A stretch of 64,000 nucleotides of DNA from Papio anubis (GCF_008728515.1 NC_044977.1:344001-408000), one strand, 5' to 3'; counted from the first letter of the stretch, positions 35,484-47,105 are shown. Numbers and translations are program-made. Notes: generated by a model not told the origin, from the sequence alone.

Positions 35484-35820
35484 ACCTTTCTTGCTTTCCT
35501 TTCTCTCTCTCTCTCTTTTCTTCCTTCCTTCCTTCTTTCCTTCTTTCCTTCCTTCCTTCCTTCCTTCCTCCCTCCCTCCCTCCCTCTCTCCCTCCCTTCC
35601 CTCCTCTGTCTCTCTCTCCCCCCTTCCTTCCTTCCTTCCTTCCTTCCTTCCTTCCTTCCTTCCTTCCTTCCTTCCTTCCTTCCTTCCTCCCTTCCTCCCT
35701 TCCTCCCTCCCTCCCTTCCTCCCTTCCTCCCTTCCTCCCTTCCTTCTTTCCTTCCTTCCTTCTTTTTCTCCTTCTCTCTTTCTCTTTCTTCCTTTCTTCC
35801 TTTCTTTCTTCTTTGTTTTT
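35484..35820. repeat. 330-bp polypyrimidine tract, (TTCC)n/(CCCT)n
   Basis: Almost pure C/T on the plus strand, mixing CCTT, CCCT and CTCT units. It abuts the tail end of the antisense Alu at 35821, so it most likely grew from the Alu oligo-T. Open frames of up to 156 codons, rich in KEGR on minus and FLPS on plus, are by-products of the tetranucleotide repeat. Confidence 0.97.
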
Positions 35821-36092
35821 GACAGAGCCTCGCTCTGTCGCCCAGGCTAGAGTGCAGTGGCATGATCTCAGCTCACTGCAACCTCTGCCTCCCGAGTTCA
35901 AGCCATTCTCCTGCCTTAGGCTCCTGAGTGGAGTAGCTGGGGTTCCAGGCATGCACCACCATGACTGGCTAATTTTTGTATTTTTAGTAGGGACGGAATC
36001 AGGCTGATCTTGAACTCCTCACCTCAGGTGTTCCGCCTGCCTTGGCCTCCCAAAGTGTTGGGATTACAGGCGTGAGCCACCACGCCTGGTGG
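35821..36092 (-). mobile_element. AluS-like element
   Basis: Antisense Alu: 'gacagagcctcgctctgtcg', 'cactgcaacctctgcctccc', 'taatttttgtatttttagta', ending 'gtgagccaccacgcctgg'. A short deletion follows 'gtagggacgg', where the 'ggtttcaccatgttgg' part is missing. Confidence 0.95.
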
Positions 36093-36094
36093 CT

Positions 36095-37890
36095 TTTCTT
36101 CTTTTAATGTTGATCTTTATTGCTGTCAGATCACAGGTTGTGAGTGGTAGGGCAAGGTTCAAACTTATGTTTGCAGAATTCAATAATACTTACTCTACTA
36201 TATAATCTGCTTATCCTGATATTAAGCACATGACTGTTTTTTAATAAACATAACTCAGTTACTTCTATTGGTTTCTATATGGGCTACAGTACTGTATTTT
36301 TATACAGACTTTCATGTCCTTTTAAATTCTCATTTGAGATACTTAGTTCAATCAATGAGTGGTTTAATGTCTTTTTCATCTCTAAGATTCCAAGATAACA
36401 ACGACCACTCTACCTTAAAGACTTTGCCACATATCAGTCATATGGAAAGTACTCCTTATATATTTTCATCTAAGAATCTATTATTCAGTAATACAATTGT
36501 AAAAGCAATGCCAGAAGAAAATTTACCAAGCTCAGATTCTACCCTTCTTTGAATCTCTCAAACAAATTATCTTGTTCATATGAACCCCTGAAAAACTTCT
36601 ATAACAATTCTCCTAAGCTGTGTAAGGTATTGTGTAAGAGTTCCTTCTACAAATACAGAACAGTACTCGCCTGCAATATAGATACTTACTGCCCGATATC
36701 ATGTCTTATTTTTATCCCCTGTAGCATCTACTAGATTGATAGCCACATAATAAATAATTAAAATTTTTTTGAGGAGTCTAATTGAAGGGAGCGTAGCAGC
36801 AATAGATGAGATGGGCCAAGAATAAGATGGAACGTTTTATTATTAGACAAGATTTGTATTCTAAGGATGAAAGACAGGCAATGAAATTATTGGGTCTCTA
36901 AAAAAGGAAAATGGTGGTTATACTACTAAGGGTCATGCATACCATTTAATGAGGACAGCAATTTCACAATCAATCGAATGGAGTCCATATGGTAGAATTA
37001 TTTTTCCAATAGTAGCAATTTGGGTGATTACTATCTTTGGTATATTGGCTAACATTTACCTTTCCTAGTTCAATTTTTAGGTTCAACATAATAAAGAAAT
37101 ATTATTGAGTAGTAAGGAAGGGGGAGGAAAATAATTGTCTAACTGTACATAGCAAAGCATCTGTGTGATTCATTTCCAAATTCTTTTTAATCAGAGAAAA
37201 TAATTACAGTGCTCTCTCCTAAAATTGGTACAGGAATGATTATTAAGCAGATGTACAGCCATTTGTCACTGAGGTTGGACAATTTCATTTATAAGCTAAC
37301 GTGTTTATGTAACAGTTCTGGATCAAACCTACACCATCTGTGTTGGTTAAAAAAGCCTGTTTGGGACATGTGCTGCCTACAGTACTGAAACAATTCTTTT
37401 ATTTCATTAACAATTGAGTATGTTGTTCTGCGTGATTGGACGCTGGCATTTTACTCTTTATTTACCCTGGAGAAAAATTCATCTGAATAGTTATTCTTTT
37501 TATCCACATATAATTTGCTGAAAGCCGTATTTTGCTCTGTGATGCATTATTTAAAACATTCATGCCATGAATACCAAGGTATGTGTCTTAGCAGAATTCC
37601 AGAGCTAGAGAGTACCTTTGAGGCAGGCAATCTCTAAAATGTGCCTAAGTCTGCAGCCAAACAGAATCTCTGATTTCAGATTTTTACTTGACTGTTTAGT
37701 TCGTGGTTATGTAACGTGAAGATATTATTTAAATTCTCTATTCCTCAACATCTTTTCTTTTAAATTAGTCATGCTACTTGTATTTACCCCATACAATTGA
37801 CATGAAGGTTAACCATTAATGCACGGAAAGCATGCGTTACATGCAAAAACACTGCATGTCCTACTGTAAGCAATACAAAAACACGAGTTG
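36095..37890. other. Unique sequence
   Basis: No gene recognised. A 94-codon frame (36268-36552) and a 61-codon frame (36549-36734) are AT-rich without recognisable motifs. Confidence 0.4.
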
Positions 37891-37891
37891 T

Positions 37892-37960
37892 TTTGTAATT
37901 CAACTTCCTCATTTTACAGATGAGGAAAAAATGGCTCTAATACTCTGAAAGGCATTGATG
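37892..37960 (+). mobile_element. MIR core fragment
   Basis: 'cttcctcattttacagatga' continuing 'ggaaaaaatggctc' is the most conserved MIR segment. Little flanking sequence is alignable. Confidence 0.5.
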
Positions 37961-37981
37961 ACTAACGTGGAAAGAAAAAAT

Positions 37982-38110
37982 TTAGAGTCAGTCAAACATG
38001 CATGTTAATTCAGCTCCTTTCTTTGGTTGCTCTGGCTGTTAGGTCTTGGACCTCAAATTTAACCAAATGTAAATCAGTGAAACAAGACTACATAATCAGA
38101 AGGTGATTTG
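37982..38110 (-). mobile_element. Probable MIR
   Basis: 'ttagagtcagtcaaacatgc', 'taattcagctcctttctttg' and 'taggtcttggacctcaaatt' follow an antisense MIR, in opposite orientation to its neighbour. Confidence 0.5.
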
Positions 38111-38114
38111 TGGA

Positions 38115-39378
38115 TTGTGTCTAGAAAAATATTTTGGGTTCTCTGTATTTTTATTTTTCTTGATATTTTTCAGTCTCGAATAGGATTTTTCTATGACTCG
38201 AGAGAGATTTCAGTTTTTATTTTCAGATGGTTTTGTTATTAATATTTGCAGAGTGATAGACACATTTTTTGACTTTTTGGCATTTATTGATTTTTTTCTT
38301 TGTGACCTAAAATATGAACAATTTTTGTAAATAATCCATGGATACCTGAAAGCACATTGTGCTCTCTTTCAAGATGCAGACTTTGATATACATAATTCAA
38401 AGGTTATTAGTTATGTTATTTAAGTCTCCTAAGTCCTTATTGTTTTTCCTTTTTACTTTTCATAGATAAAAAGACTAATGTATTTATCTGTTTCTCCCTA
38501 CATGCTCTCTCTGCTTTATGGCTGTTGATGCTGTAGCGTTATGGACATATATATTCATTTGTGCAATGTGATTTGTAACAATAAAAATGTCCTTCTTCAA
38601 TTTATCTAATGTTTTATGATCTAAATTAATCTTTACATACAAAAATTGATTTCACCCCTGGATTGCTTTTTGTGTAAAATTTTTGTATACTCCAAAATCT
38701 TCTTGCTTTTTACTTTCTAAACTGTGTTGTATAAGGTATTTTTTTTTTCCCACATAGAGACTAGAGTTGACTTTTGCTTTGGGGGAACAAATGGATGTCT
38801 TCTTTTTTGTGTGAATTATGTTTGGCCTTATTTTCCATGTTATTGTATGCTTTATATGTATGTTTTTGAATAAACATAAATATATTTTCCATGTTATTGT
38901 ATGCTTTATGTTTTTTATTTTCTATTTACTTTTACTTGATTGTAATGTTTAACTATCACTATAATTTTATAGAATTATATGTAATATGATTAATCTGCTT
39001 TTTAGTGCTTCTTCTTCTTACCTGATCATTTACAAAAATCAGCATGTTTCTTCTATTCACCCCTTTTCTCTTCTTTCATCGCCTGATTTTAGTTTATTTC
39101 ATTAGCTCTCTTAGAGTGCACATTTGTAATGTCAGAAATACTTACACATCTCTTACTTGCTTGTCAACTTTTATGTTGCCTTCACTGTAGTTACTAAAGA
39201 TGAGGGAATCAAAGAACCTTGTTTTCCTTTGGCCTTGCTTCCCTCTTCTTCCACTTCTTTTTTGTTATATCATATCTAAAATTCCTGCTGATAGAACATT
39301 TGCATGTTTTTCTGAAACCCCGATTCCCACATTTGTCTTACTAATCATCTTGCGCTGAAAAAGATTCAATGTTCTTCC
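38115..39378. other. Unique T-rich sequence
   Basis: No gene recognised. It includes the 27-bp duplication at 38829-38909. Confidence 0.4.
38829..38909. repeat. 27-bp direct repeat, spacing 54 bp
   Basis: The 27 bases starting tattttccatgttattg at 38829-38855 recur exactly at 38883-38909; the intervening sequence is T/A-rich. Probably a recent slippage or local duplication. Confidence 0.93.
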
Positions 39379-39380
39379 CA

Positions 39381-39532
39381 GTTAGGGTTGTCAACTTTAG
39401 CAAATAAAAATAGAGGCATCATTGAATTTGCATTGCAGTTAAATATAGAATAACTTTTTGGTATAAAATGTCACATGATCCATTTGAAATATTAAGCATT
39501 TTGCATTGTATATGGTAACCCTGAGCAGAGTT
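39381..39532 (+). mobile_element. MER53-like palindromic DNA transposon
   Basis: Left end 'gttagggttgtcaactttag' and 'caaataaaaatagaggc'; right end 'tgtatatggtaaccctgagc' is its rough inverted repeat. The middle, 'aatatagaataactttttgg' then 'tataaaatgtcacatgatcc', fits the family pattern. The family name is from memory. Confidence 0.6.
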
Positions 39533-39689
39533 CTTTTGCTCCAAATCTCTAGTCATTCCTGGATTATCTGGAGTTTGGCCTCTGGAAAATCCCTAAAGAA
39601 GGACTTAAGTCAACAGTGTGCGAGTTGAGCGTGATTAGTAACTTTGTTCTTGGAATGTTGGTCAGCTGTACAAGAACATTTTGCTCAAT

Positions 39690-40205
39690 ACTTTTTTTCT
39701 TTTAGAATTTTGCAGATGTTGTCCCATTGCCCTCTGGTATCTGAGGATGCCAAATAAATGAGATTTTTCCTTTTTTACATGAAACAATGTGTTTGCCTTT
39801 CTTACACAAATATTTTTCATTTGAACTTACACATTTTTGCTAGGATATGTCTCAGATTTGAGCATTCTTTGTCCATTGTATCTACAACAAAACGTGATCT
39901 TTTAATTTTAGAAATCTTGCTTGTTTCTGAAAAGTTCTCTTATATTATATTTTACATTTTCGTTCTTTTTCATTATTTTGATTCTCTTCTTTGGGGATGA
40001 CAACCAAGTTTATAATAAATTTCCTTTGCTTTTCTTTCTTATCTATCATTTTCATTCAATCTTTTCTCTTACCCTTAAAAATTTTTATTCATTTTGACTA
40101 TTTTCATTTGTACTTTCTCTTTTGGTTTCTGTTCCCTCAGTCCCTCATTCTTATTTTAGCCACATGTATTCTTTCCTGTGCTCCTTTCAGATTCACTTAT
40201 TTTCA
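39690..40205 (-). mobile_element. Old L1M/HAL1 ORF1-region fragment
   Basis: The antisense pattern of old L1 ORF1 recurs in order: 'gcagatgttgtcccattgcc' then 'ctctggtatctg', 'ggatatgtctcagatttgag', 'tctgaaaagttctcttatat', 'gatgacaaccaagtttataa', 'ttcattcaatcttttctctt'. It may continue beyond the Alu at 40214 but I cannot trace it. Confidence 0.55.
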
Positions 40206-40213
40206 CTGTTTTC

Positions 40214-40379
40214 ATTTTTTTTTTTTTTTTTTTTGAGATGGAGTCTGGCTCTGTGGCCCAGGCTGGAGTGAGCGGCGCCATCTTGGCTCCCTGCAAGCTC
40301 CGCCCCCCGGGTTCCCGCCATTCTCCTGCCTCAGCCTCCCGCGGAGCTGGGACCACAGGCGCCGCCACCGCGCCCGGCC
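40214..40379 (-). mobile_element. Half-length young-looking Alu (right monomer)
   Basis: Oligo-T (about 40214-40233), then an antisense right monomer ending 'caccgcgcccggcc' at the insertion boundary. tgttttc flanks it at about 40207-40213 and 40380-40386. The left monomer is absent: either 5' truncation or fusion of the Alu 5' end to the right monomer, which differ by one base here. It shares unusual variants with the Alu at 61324. Confidence 0.9.
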
Positions 40380-40389
40380 TGTTTTCTTA

Positions 40390-42190
40390 TTTTCTTTCAT
40401 TTTTTATGGAACTTTCACAGCTCAGTTTTTAAGTCTCTCTCAACTGGTTTGCCGTATCTTCCCTGAGCTCTTACCTGGCATTCTTGATTAATTGAAGCAA
40501 GTACTCTTTTTAATTCATGGTGAAAATATATTGTCACAATATTTATCTGCTCCCCAGCAACATCTTTTCTATGGGGAATTTTGCATTTTCCATGTACTTT
40601 TCCCTATTTTTTACTCCTTTGAAAACAATCATTTTACATATCCTATTCAAATGTTTTTATTAGTCATTATTGAAGGAACAATATTTTCATGAATAAACTA
40701 TTGTTAAGGTAGAAGTCAAAGCTATGTTCAAGACTAATTAAAATTTTTCTACTGTTAATGAGTTTCTGGTATGTAAGTTCCATTTTTCTTCTCTCGAACC
40801 AATAAGCTGAGCGACTTCATGGGTTTTTGTTTTTGTTTTTTTTTCATTTTTGCTGATTTTCTGCAAATAACAAACTCGTTAACTGGTTTATGGAAATATT
40901 ACTCACTTATTAATTATTTACTTTGCTGGTTTCCTCTGCGTCTCAAACCTAAACTATGTTTTGGACTCTCCTGTCACTAGTTAGTATGTTGTATTTTTGC
41001 TCCCACTGTTGCAAAACAAGAATTCAGAGTTTTCTTCTGTTGTGCCCCTCACCTTGAAGAGGTTCATTTTTACTTCCTTTTTCTAATTTACTTGGTGAAC
41101 TAAGCACTCTCTTGTGTATTAGCTTCTTCTTACACCTTTTCTTCTTACACCTTGACCCCTACTGATTCACATCATATCTATGGGGTGAAGGTGATGTATG
41201 TTTCCCAGTTTTAAATGACCTGGCTTTCCCCCCCCCCCTTTCCCTGCCCTTTTTTCCCCCTTTTTGAATGACTTCTTAGAAATCCTTGTTTTATGCTGAA
41301 GTGTTTAAGCTTATATATTCACTGCTGTACTTGTTAGTAAAACAACTTGTTTAGTGAATGAAAATAATCACTAACTTCTTAATGAGGTTTATCTTAAAAA
41401 TTATGAGTTTTTTTTGTTTTAAAAAACACCAGTATTAATGTCAAGAAAGATGAATAAGATGATCAGAATGCTTAAATATAAGTTATTGTTCTTGAATTAC
41501 AAAAACATTACCTAATGAAAAAATTTGAAAATTTTTTCAAAATCCAATTAATATTGTTCAGGTTTTGAATAGCTTATTTCTGTCTAATTAAAGTTTCTGC
41601 CATATTATTTCCTGATTTCAAGGAATCTTTATATCTTTTAGCTAGAGTGTCATTTGCAATGGATTATTGAGTTTCACCAGGATTTTTTATCTCATTATGC
41701 CTCCATCTAGTACTCTATACTCCTTAAATGTCCTAAGGTTTCCTTTTAGGAACAATTGTTATGGTGTGATCGCTTGACATAAATACATCAGGGCAAGCTT
41801 GAAGCCTATCCTACCCATTAATTAGTGACCAGAACACTTACCATAAATTTTTACTCTCACCAGTTGACATAATATCAATGGGGCACCAGAGACAATGTAA
41901 AAATGTTTTATTCTCGACATCATTTTCTTTTCTCCATTTCTATGAGCACTTTGATAAGTAGTATTAATGTTCATAAGTGTCAATTGGATTTCTATGCAAT
42001 GAGATTGTAATAAGATACTCCATGGTAATACAATAAAGTTACAATGAACTCTTCTCAAATTAATCTGGAAAAATCTTTCAAAAGTATAATCCAATGTCTA
42101 ATATTATATATAATTTTTCCTGATCTGAGGAGGAATTTTTGAAGTAACTATTTGTAATAAAATTTACCAATCCAAACATAGAAACATTAT
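40390..42190. other. Unassigned T-rich sequence
   Basis: No exon recognised. It contains a C11 run (41228-41238) and copy A of the unassigned duplication (41261-41453). Parts of 40390-40900 may be eroded L1M. Confidence 0.4.
41261..41453 (+). repeat. Unassigned about 195-bp repeat, copy A (uninterrupted)
   Basis: Begins tttttgaatgacttctt and ends gtcaagaaagatga. Roughly 80% identical to 43627-43930 once the insertion in that copy is removed. I do not recognise the family. Confidence 0.8.
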
Positions 42191-42196
42191 TTTAAT

Positions 42197-43002
42197 TTTT
42201 AAAAAATATTTCAACTTTCAGATACAGAGGGTACATGTGCAGGTTTGTTACACAGGAATATTCTTGATGCTGAGGTTTGGGGTATGGATCCCATCACCCA
42301 GATACTGAACATAATACCTGATATGTACTTTTTCAACCCATTCACCCTCTCCTTCCACCTTCTAGCAGGTTGCACTGTCTGTTATTCTTTGTTTCTATCC
42401 ATGTGTATTCAGTGTTTAGCTATCACCTGTAAGTGAGAATGTGTGGTATTTGGTTTTCTGTTCCTGCATTAATCTATTTAGGATATTGGCCTCCAACTCT
42501 ATCCATGTTGCTGCAAAGGACATGATTTCATTCTTTTTTATGGCTGTGTAATATTCTATGTTGTGTATATACCACAGTTTCTTTTCTCTAATCTACCATT
42601 GGTGGGCGCCTGGGTGGATTCCATGTCTTTACTATTGTGGGTAGCGCAACAGTGAACACACGAGCACGTGTCTTTTTGGCGGAGTGATTTATTTTCCTTT
42701 GAGTATATACCAGTCATAGGATTGCTGGGTCAAATGGTAGCTCTGTTTTAAGTTCTTTGAGAAATCTTCAGACTACTTTCCACAGCGACTGGACCAATTT
42801 ACATTCCCAGCAGAGTGTATAAGCGTTCCCTTTTCTTGGCAGCCTCACCAGCATCTGATGTTTTTTGACTTTTTAACAATAGTCGTTCTGACTGGTCTGT
42901 GGTGTTATCTCATTGTGGTTTGGATTTGCATTTCTCTGATAATTAGTGATGCTGAGCATTTTTTTTTTTCAAATGTTTCTTGGCCACACATATGTCTTCT
43001 GT
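42197..43002 (-). mobile_element. L1P (L1PB-like) 3' end, about 800 bp
   Basis: Antisense L1 3' UTR and ORF2 end: 'gggtacatgtgcaggtttgt', 'gatgctgaggtttggggtat', 'cacctgtaagtgagaatgtg', 'aaaggacatgatttcattct', 'tcataggattgctgggtcaa', 'ccagcatctgatgttttttg'. 5'-truncated. Confidence 0.95.
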
Positions 43003-43173
43003 TGAGAGGCAAACACAGAAACATTTTAAAGTTAAGATTGTGATGTCTTTCTGGGCCCCATACTCTATTGCATGAACAGATTTCTGATTTTTCTCCCTCA
43101 TAAGCTTAGGTATTCAATTAAACTAAATGGTTTATCACAAATAACAGTGTCTTAGAGCATCAAAATAATTTTA

Positions 43174-43447
43174 TTTTTTATTTATTACTATTATTTGAGA
43201 TGGAGTCTTGCTTTGTCACCCAGGCTGGAGTGCAATGGCATGATCTCAGCTTACTGCAACCTCTGCCTTCTGGATTCAAGCAATTCTCCTGTCTCAGCCT
43301 CCCAAGTAGCTGGGATGACAGGCGCATGCCACCACGCCCAGCTAATTTTTGTATTTTTAGTAGAGGCGGGGTTTTACCATGTCTCTGACCTCTGACCTCA
43401 GGTGATCCACCCTCCTCGGCCTCCCAAAGTGCTGGGATTACAGGCCT
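43174..43447 (-). mobile_element. AluS-like, slightly 5'-truncated
   Basis: T-rich tail from 43174, body from 'gagatggagtcttgctttgt' to 'tgctgggattacaggcct'; the last about 20 bases (Alu 5' end) are missing. A perfect 17-bp target duplication, gcatcaaaataatttta, lies at 43157-43173 and 43448-43464. A deletion removes 'ttggccaggctggtct'. Confidence 0.96.
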
Positions 43448-43626
43448 GCATCAAAATAATTTTAAAGGGAAAAATAGCATTGTCAGTATTTGGTAACAAG
43501 GAAACAGGAGTAAATCAGGTCAAACTCTTTGCTTTCAAGTGTAGAGTGCAATTACCTTTAAAACAAACATTAATTTGAAAGGAGTATCAATATAGACCAG
43601 TTTGCTTTTAGTTTTTCCACTTTTGA

Positions 43627-43930
43627 TTTTTGGATGGCTTCTTAGAAGTCCTTATTTTATGCTGAAATGTATAAGCTTACATATTCACTGTTGGACCTGT
43701 TGGCATAAAGCTTATTTAGTGAAAGAAAAGTATTCAGTTACATCTCAATGAGGTATACCTTTAAAATAATGTATTTTTTCTTTTTTTGTTGTTTTTGTTA
43801 AGAAAAGTGTTACATAAGTTATATAAGTCTTTTTTTATTATACTTTAATTTCTAGGGTACATGTGCACCACGTGCAATGTATTTTTTCTTTGTTTAAAAA
43901 AACCACCTGGATTAATGTCAAGAAAGATGA
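43627..43930 (+). repeat. Unassigned repeat, copy B (interrupted)
   Basis: Begins tttttggatggcttctt and ends gtcaagaaagatga, aligning to 41261-41453 on both sides of the L1 insertion at 43784-43875. Homology with copy A stops at both ends. Confidence 0.8.
43784..43875 (-). mobile_element. 92-bp L1 3'-end insertion with apparent 3' transduction
   Basis: Antisense L1 end ('attatactttaatttctagg' then 'gtacatgtgcaccacgtgc') preceded by an oligo-T and about 50 non-L1 bases ('aagaaaagtgttacataagt') that end in a second T-rich tail. A perfect 16-bp target duplication, aatgtattttttcttt, lies at 43768-43783 and 43876-43891. A 122-codon frame starting at 43863 begins inside this piece and is spurious. 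Confidence 0.88.
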
Positions 43931-45010
43931 CATTGTAATTAGTGCAAGAGCTTTGCTTCAAAACATATTCCTTAAAGCAAGAAAAGATTTAAAATTTATC
44001 AACACATTTATTGGAGGCATTGCCTTCATGACTCCTATTAAACCCAGTTTAAATGAGAAATATAGAAATAAAAATAGACTTCCTATATTCTGTGGAATTG
44101 GAAACTATATTCTCCTTCTTTTTGAGGGAATACAGTATCATGTACAAATAATCCCTAAATTTAGATCTACTATTGGATATTCATTATTATTAAGCATTAA
44201 TACCTGTCTTGTATTTGCAGTTATAAAATAACATGTGTTTAAGTTTAGTACCTGGAATGGCTGAAGCATATTAATTTCTATTAATATGATTTCATTAATT
44301 TGAAAAAAAACTACGAGATTAGTTTGAGACTGAGTTTCTACTTAATATCTTGTTGTGAGATGGCCAGACACATGTCCCTTCCATATTTACCTCCAGATAA
44401 CGGTTGGTGTATTATTAAGGTAAGATATAGGAGACTTTGTTGTCAAATTCTATCATCAAATAATATTAATTATAATGGGAGTTCTTAGAGGCTCAGGAAT
44501 TTTTGAAGCAAAGTTTTTCCTTAAAGATGATCCATTACTATGATTTCATGTTTCCTTGTGGGAGAGTCTGTAAGCCTCTGGGAAGTTTGGGATTAACCAG
44601 TTTACATCAACCACGATACCAGATACAACTCCACTAGCAGTGATTTGGGCGGCCCCTTCTAGAAGCTGGAAAATTTGCACTGTAACTTTTCACAAAGTTG
44701 TGTTCCATTTCACTCCTTGAGAGCTACCACGTTAATAATCATAGCTCATTTTGTAGGATAAGTGTCTCTTAATATAAGTTTAAATTTTTGTTATAATTTA
44801 TCACCAAATGGTATCACTGAAAGCAAATAGACTCTAGGATAGAACATAACTATTATCTAACTTATATAATTTTCTAAAATATAAAATATTTTGAACAATT
44901 TTATGTCTGTGATATAGTTGGACATGTTTATATGGAAAACACATGAATATTAATTATCTTACAAATCTGTATCTCCAAATATCTGTATGCTTTCTCTATA
45001 CGGTTTGAGA

Positions 45011-45048
45011 AAATATATATATATATATATAAACACACACATATATAC
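45011..45048. repeat. (TA)n(CA)n(TA)n microsatellite
   Basis: A TA run, then 'aacacacaca', then TA again. Confidence 0.92.
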
Positions 45049-45124
45049 TATCAAGATAGTAAATTGCAATCAACAACAGAAAACCAATCTGTGAACTATC
45101 TCACTTATCAAAGAGTGAATTCTA

Positions 45125-45184
45125 CACTTATAGGTTATAACACAACTTCTTTTAGGTTATAACACTTATAGGTTATAACTTCTT
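45125..45184. repeat. Short imperfect tandem of ttataggttataac
   Basis: Three close copies of the core ttaggttataac/ttataggttataac, with intervening 'acaacttctt' and 'ttctta'. Confidence 0.85.
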
Positions 45185-45315
45185 ATAGATATAATTTATT
45201 TTTATGTCAATAAGAAACCTGTTTTACGAACTATCTATGAAACAAAATGCCTGAATACTTTGGAAAATACGTAAAGTAAAATAATCACTTTAAAGAACTG
45301 TATATTCTTGAAGAA

Positions 45316-45608
45316 TTTTTTTCTTTTTTTGAGACGAAGTCCCACCTTGTTGTCCAAGCTGGAGTGCAGTGGTGTGATCTCTGCTCACTGCAACCTCCAC
45401 CTCCTGGATTCAAGCGATTCTCCTTCCTCAGCTACCCAAGTAGCTGGAACTACAGGCACCTGCCACCATGCCCAGCTAATTTTTGTATTTTTAGTAGAGA
45501 CGGGGTTTCATTACGTTGGCCAAGCTGGTCTTGAACTCCTGACCTCATGATCTGCCCACCTCGGCCTCCCAAAGTGTCAGGATTAGAGGCGTGAGCCACC
45601 GCGCCCCA
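45316..45608 (-). mobile_element. AluS-like element, near full length
   Basis: T-run from about 45316, body 'gagacgaagtcccaccttgt' to 'gtgagccaccgcgcccca'. tgaagaat flanks it at 45309-45316 and 45611-45618, fitting a target duplication. Confidence 0.96.
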
Positions 45609-45611
45609 TCT

Positions 45612-46043
45612 GAAGAATGTTCTTCTAAGGATCATGTAAAGCAGCAACACTGAAATGAGTACCATTTACGCACAGTTATGGGCCCTGTATTTGATTAATT
45701 ATGCGTAATAGAAAATGTGGCCTTTACAGCAAGGAGCTCTTCAAGTTTCTCTTATGAAAAAGAGGGTATGAAATGAATGATCTTAAACAAAGGGCGGTTC
45801 GGTTTCTAGTCTTTTGAGGAGGAGCACGTAATTCTTCCCTCTCAGATCAATGGAATTATATTAATTTATAGTAACTGTTTTCTGATTCAAAAGCTACTTT
45901 GGGGAAACCTTTTAGGAAATGATCTTGCCTAGCTGAAAAGATGAGATATTTAATAACTAGTCACTGTATCTAAACAAGTTGATTAACAGGCACATTCTTT
46001 CCCTGAAGGATAGGTTATCCCCAAAGATATATGAGTGAGTGAG

Positions 46044-46080
<37 letters not shown>

Positions 46081-46918
46081 ATATGAATTCTCTGGAAGAG
46101 ATTTTCTTCATCTTAGAAATTTACATATGGCTCTTTTGGCTGGGTAATCCCAGCAAATCTTCCTCAATCATTGACGGTTAGTCAAAGAATGTAAACTGCT
46201 GCTTTTTCGATAGTTGCTATTATATTGTATTTTTTAAAAGGATTTAATAATATTCATTTAATGCTTCAAATGTGAATGTACGGTGCTCCTTGGAAATCAT
46301 TTTTATCCTTTTCCTTACAATAAAAGGAGGAGTGAGGATTATACTTGTGACTCATGAGTTTGCATGGAGAGCAATACCTTGTGAATAATCATTTTTTGTA
46401 GCTACTGGTCTTCTGGACTTTAGGGAATTTACAGATATGGATAAATCCATTGCTGTGAGGGTATACTCTATGAATAAACACAGAACAAAGTAAAGGAGTT
46501 TGTCGTTTCAAAAAAAAAAAAAAAAAGTCAGGATCTGGGGACATTTTTCTCACTAAAGTTTGGAACTGTGATTTCGATAGCTGCAATTTCTGTGACTTTG
46601 GCAAGGGTAATGTAGTTCACACTTTGATCTATTGATGACCAAAGCCTCTGTTCAAGTGATGTGAAAAGTATTCTCTAGTATTATAGCACTGAAGTAAAAA
46701 ACAAACAATTTGCTGCTATACAGTAGTGAATGAGATGACATGCACTCTACGGATGTTAAACTTTCATTTTATATAGAAGAATTGCAAGATGGATTTTGCT
46801 TTGGTATTCATACTCAAATGTGTTTACTTTTTATATTCCAATGGGTCTTTAAAGCCGTAGGCCAATTGAAATGCACTATACAGTCTCATAGAACTTAACT
46901 CCAATAACCCTAGTTAGT
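45612..46918. other. Unique sequence with a (TG)n and an A17 run
   Basis: No gene recognised. (TG)n lies at 46047-46079 with a GAGT lead-in; a run of 17 A occupies 46510-46526. Confidence 0.45.
46031..46079. repeat. (TG)n microsatellite
   Basis: 'gagtgagtgagagag' followed by about 16 TG units. Confidence 0.97.
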
Positions 46919-46919
46919 A

Positions 46920-47105
46920 AGGATAATGCCTTTTATTGTATAGTGCTTTAGAATACAATGAGTGTTTTCCCATATGTAACTCTATACTTAGGATTGAACT
47001 AAGTTTAGAAAAGACAGTTCTTATTATTCCCATTTGAAAAATGATTAAACATCCCCACTAAGGCATTGTGACTCTTCTAAGTTATGTATGTGAAAGGGTT
47101 TATGT
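46920..47105 (+). mobile_element. Probable MIR
   Basis: 'tagtgctttagaatacaatg', 'ttattattcccatttgaaaa', 'aaggcattgtgactcttcta' follow the core order loosely. Confidence 0.5.

Larger units (their letters stand above)
43935..45300. other. Unassigned AT-rich sequence
   Basis: No gene recognised. It contains a (TA)n(CA)n(TA)n patch at 45011-45048 and the tandem at 45125-45184. Confidence 0.4.

Noticed and set aside
35393..35952. Overlapping 156-codon frames rich in KEGR and a 119-codon FLPS-rich frame
   Set aside because: Products of the polypyrimidine tetranucleotide repeat and the adjacent Alu.
39728..39745. Second CTCF-like site ('tgccctctggtatct')
   Set aside because: The 5' half of the motif mismatches at several positions and the sequence is an old L1 segment.
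43863..44231. 122-codon plus-strand frame
   Set aside because: Starts inside the inserted L1 end and crosses the target duplication, so it did not exist before that insertion; no domain seen.
46510..46526. A17 run as a processed pseudogene tail
   Set aside because: No gene-like body or target duplication could be recognised upstream.
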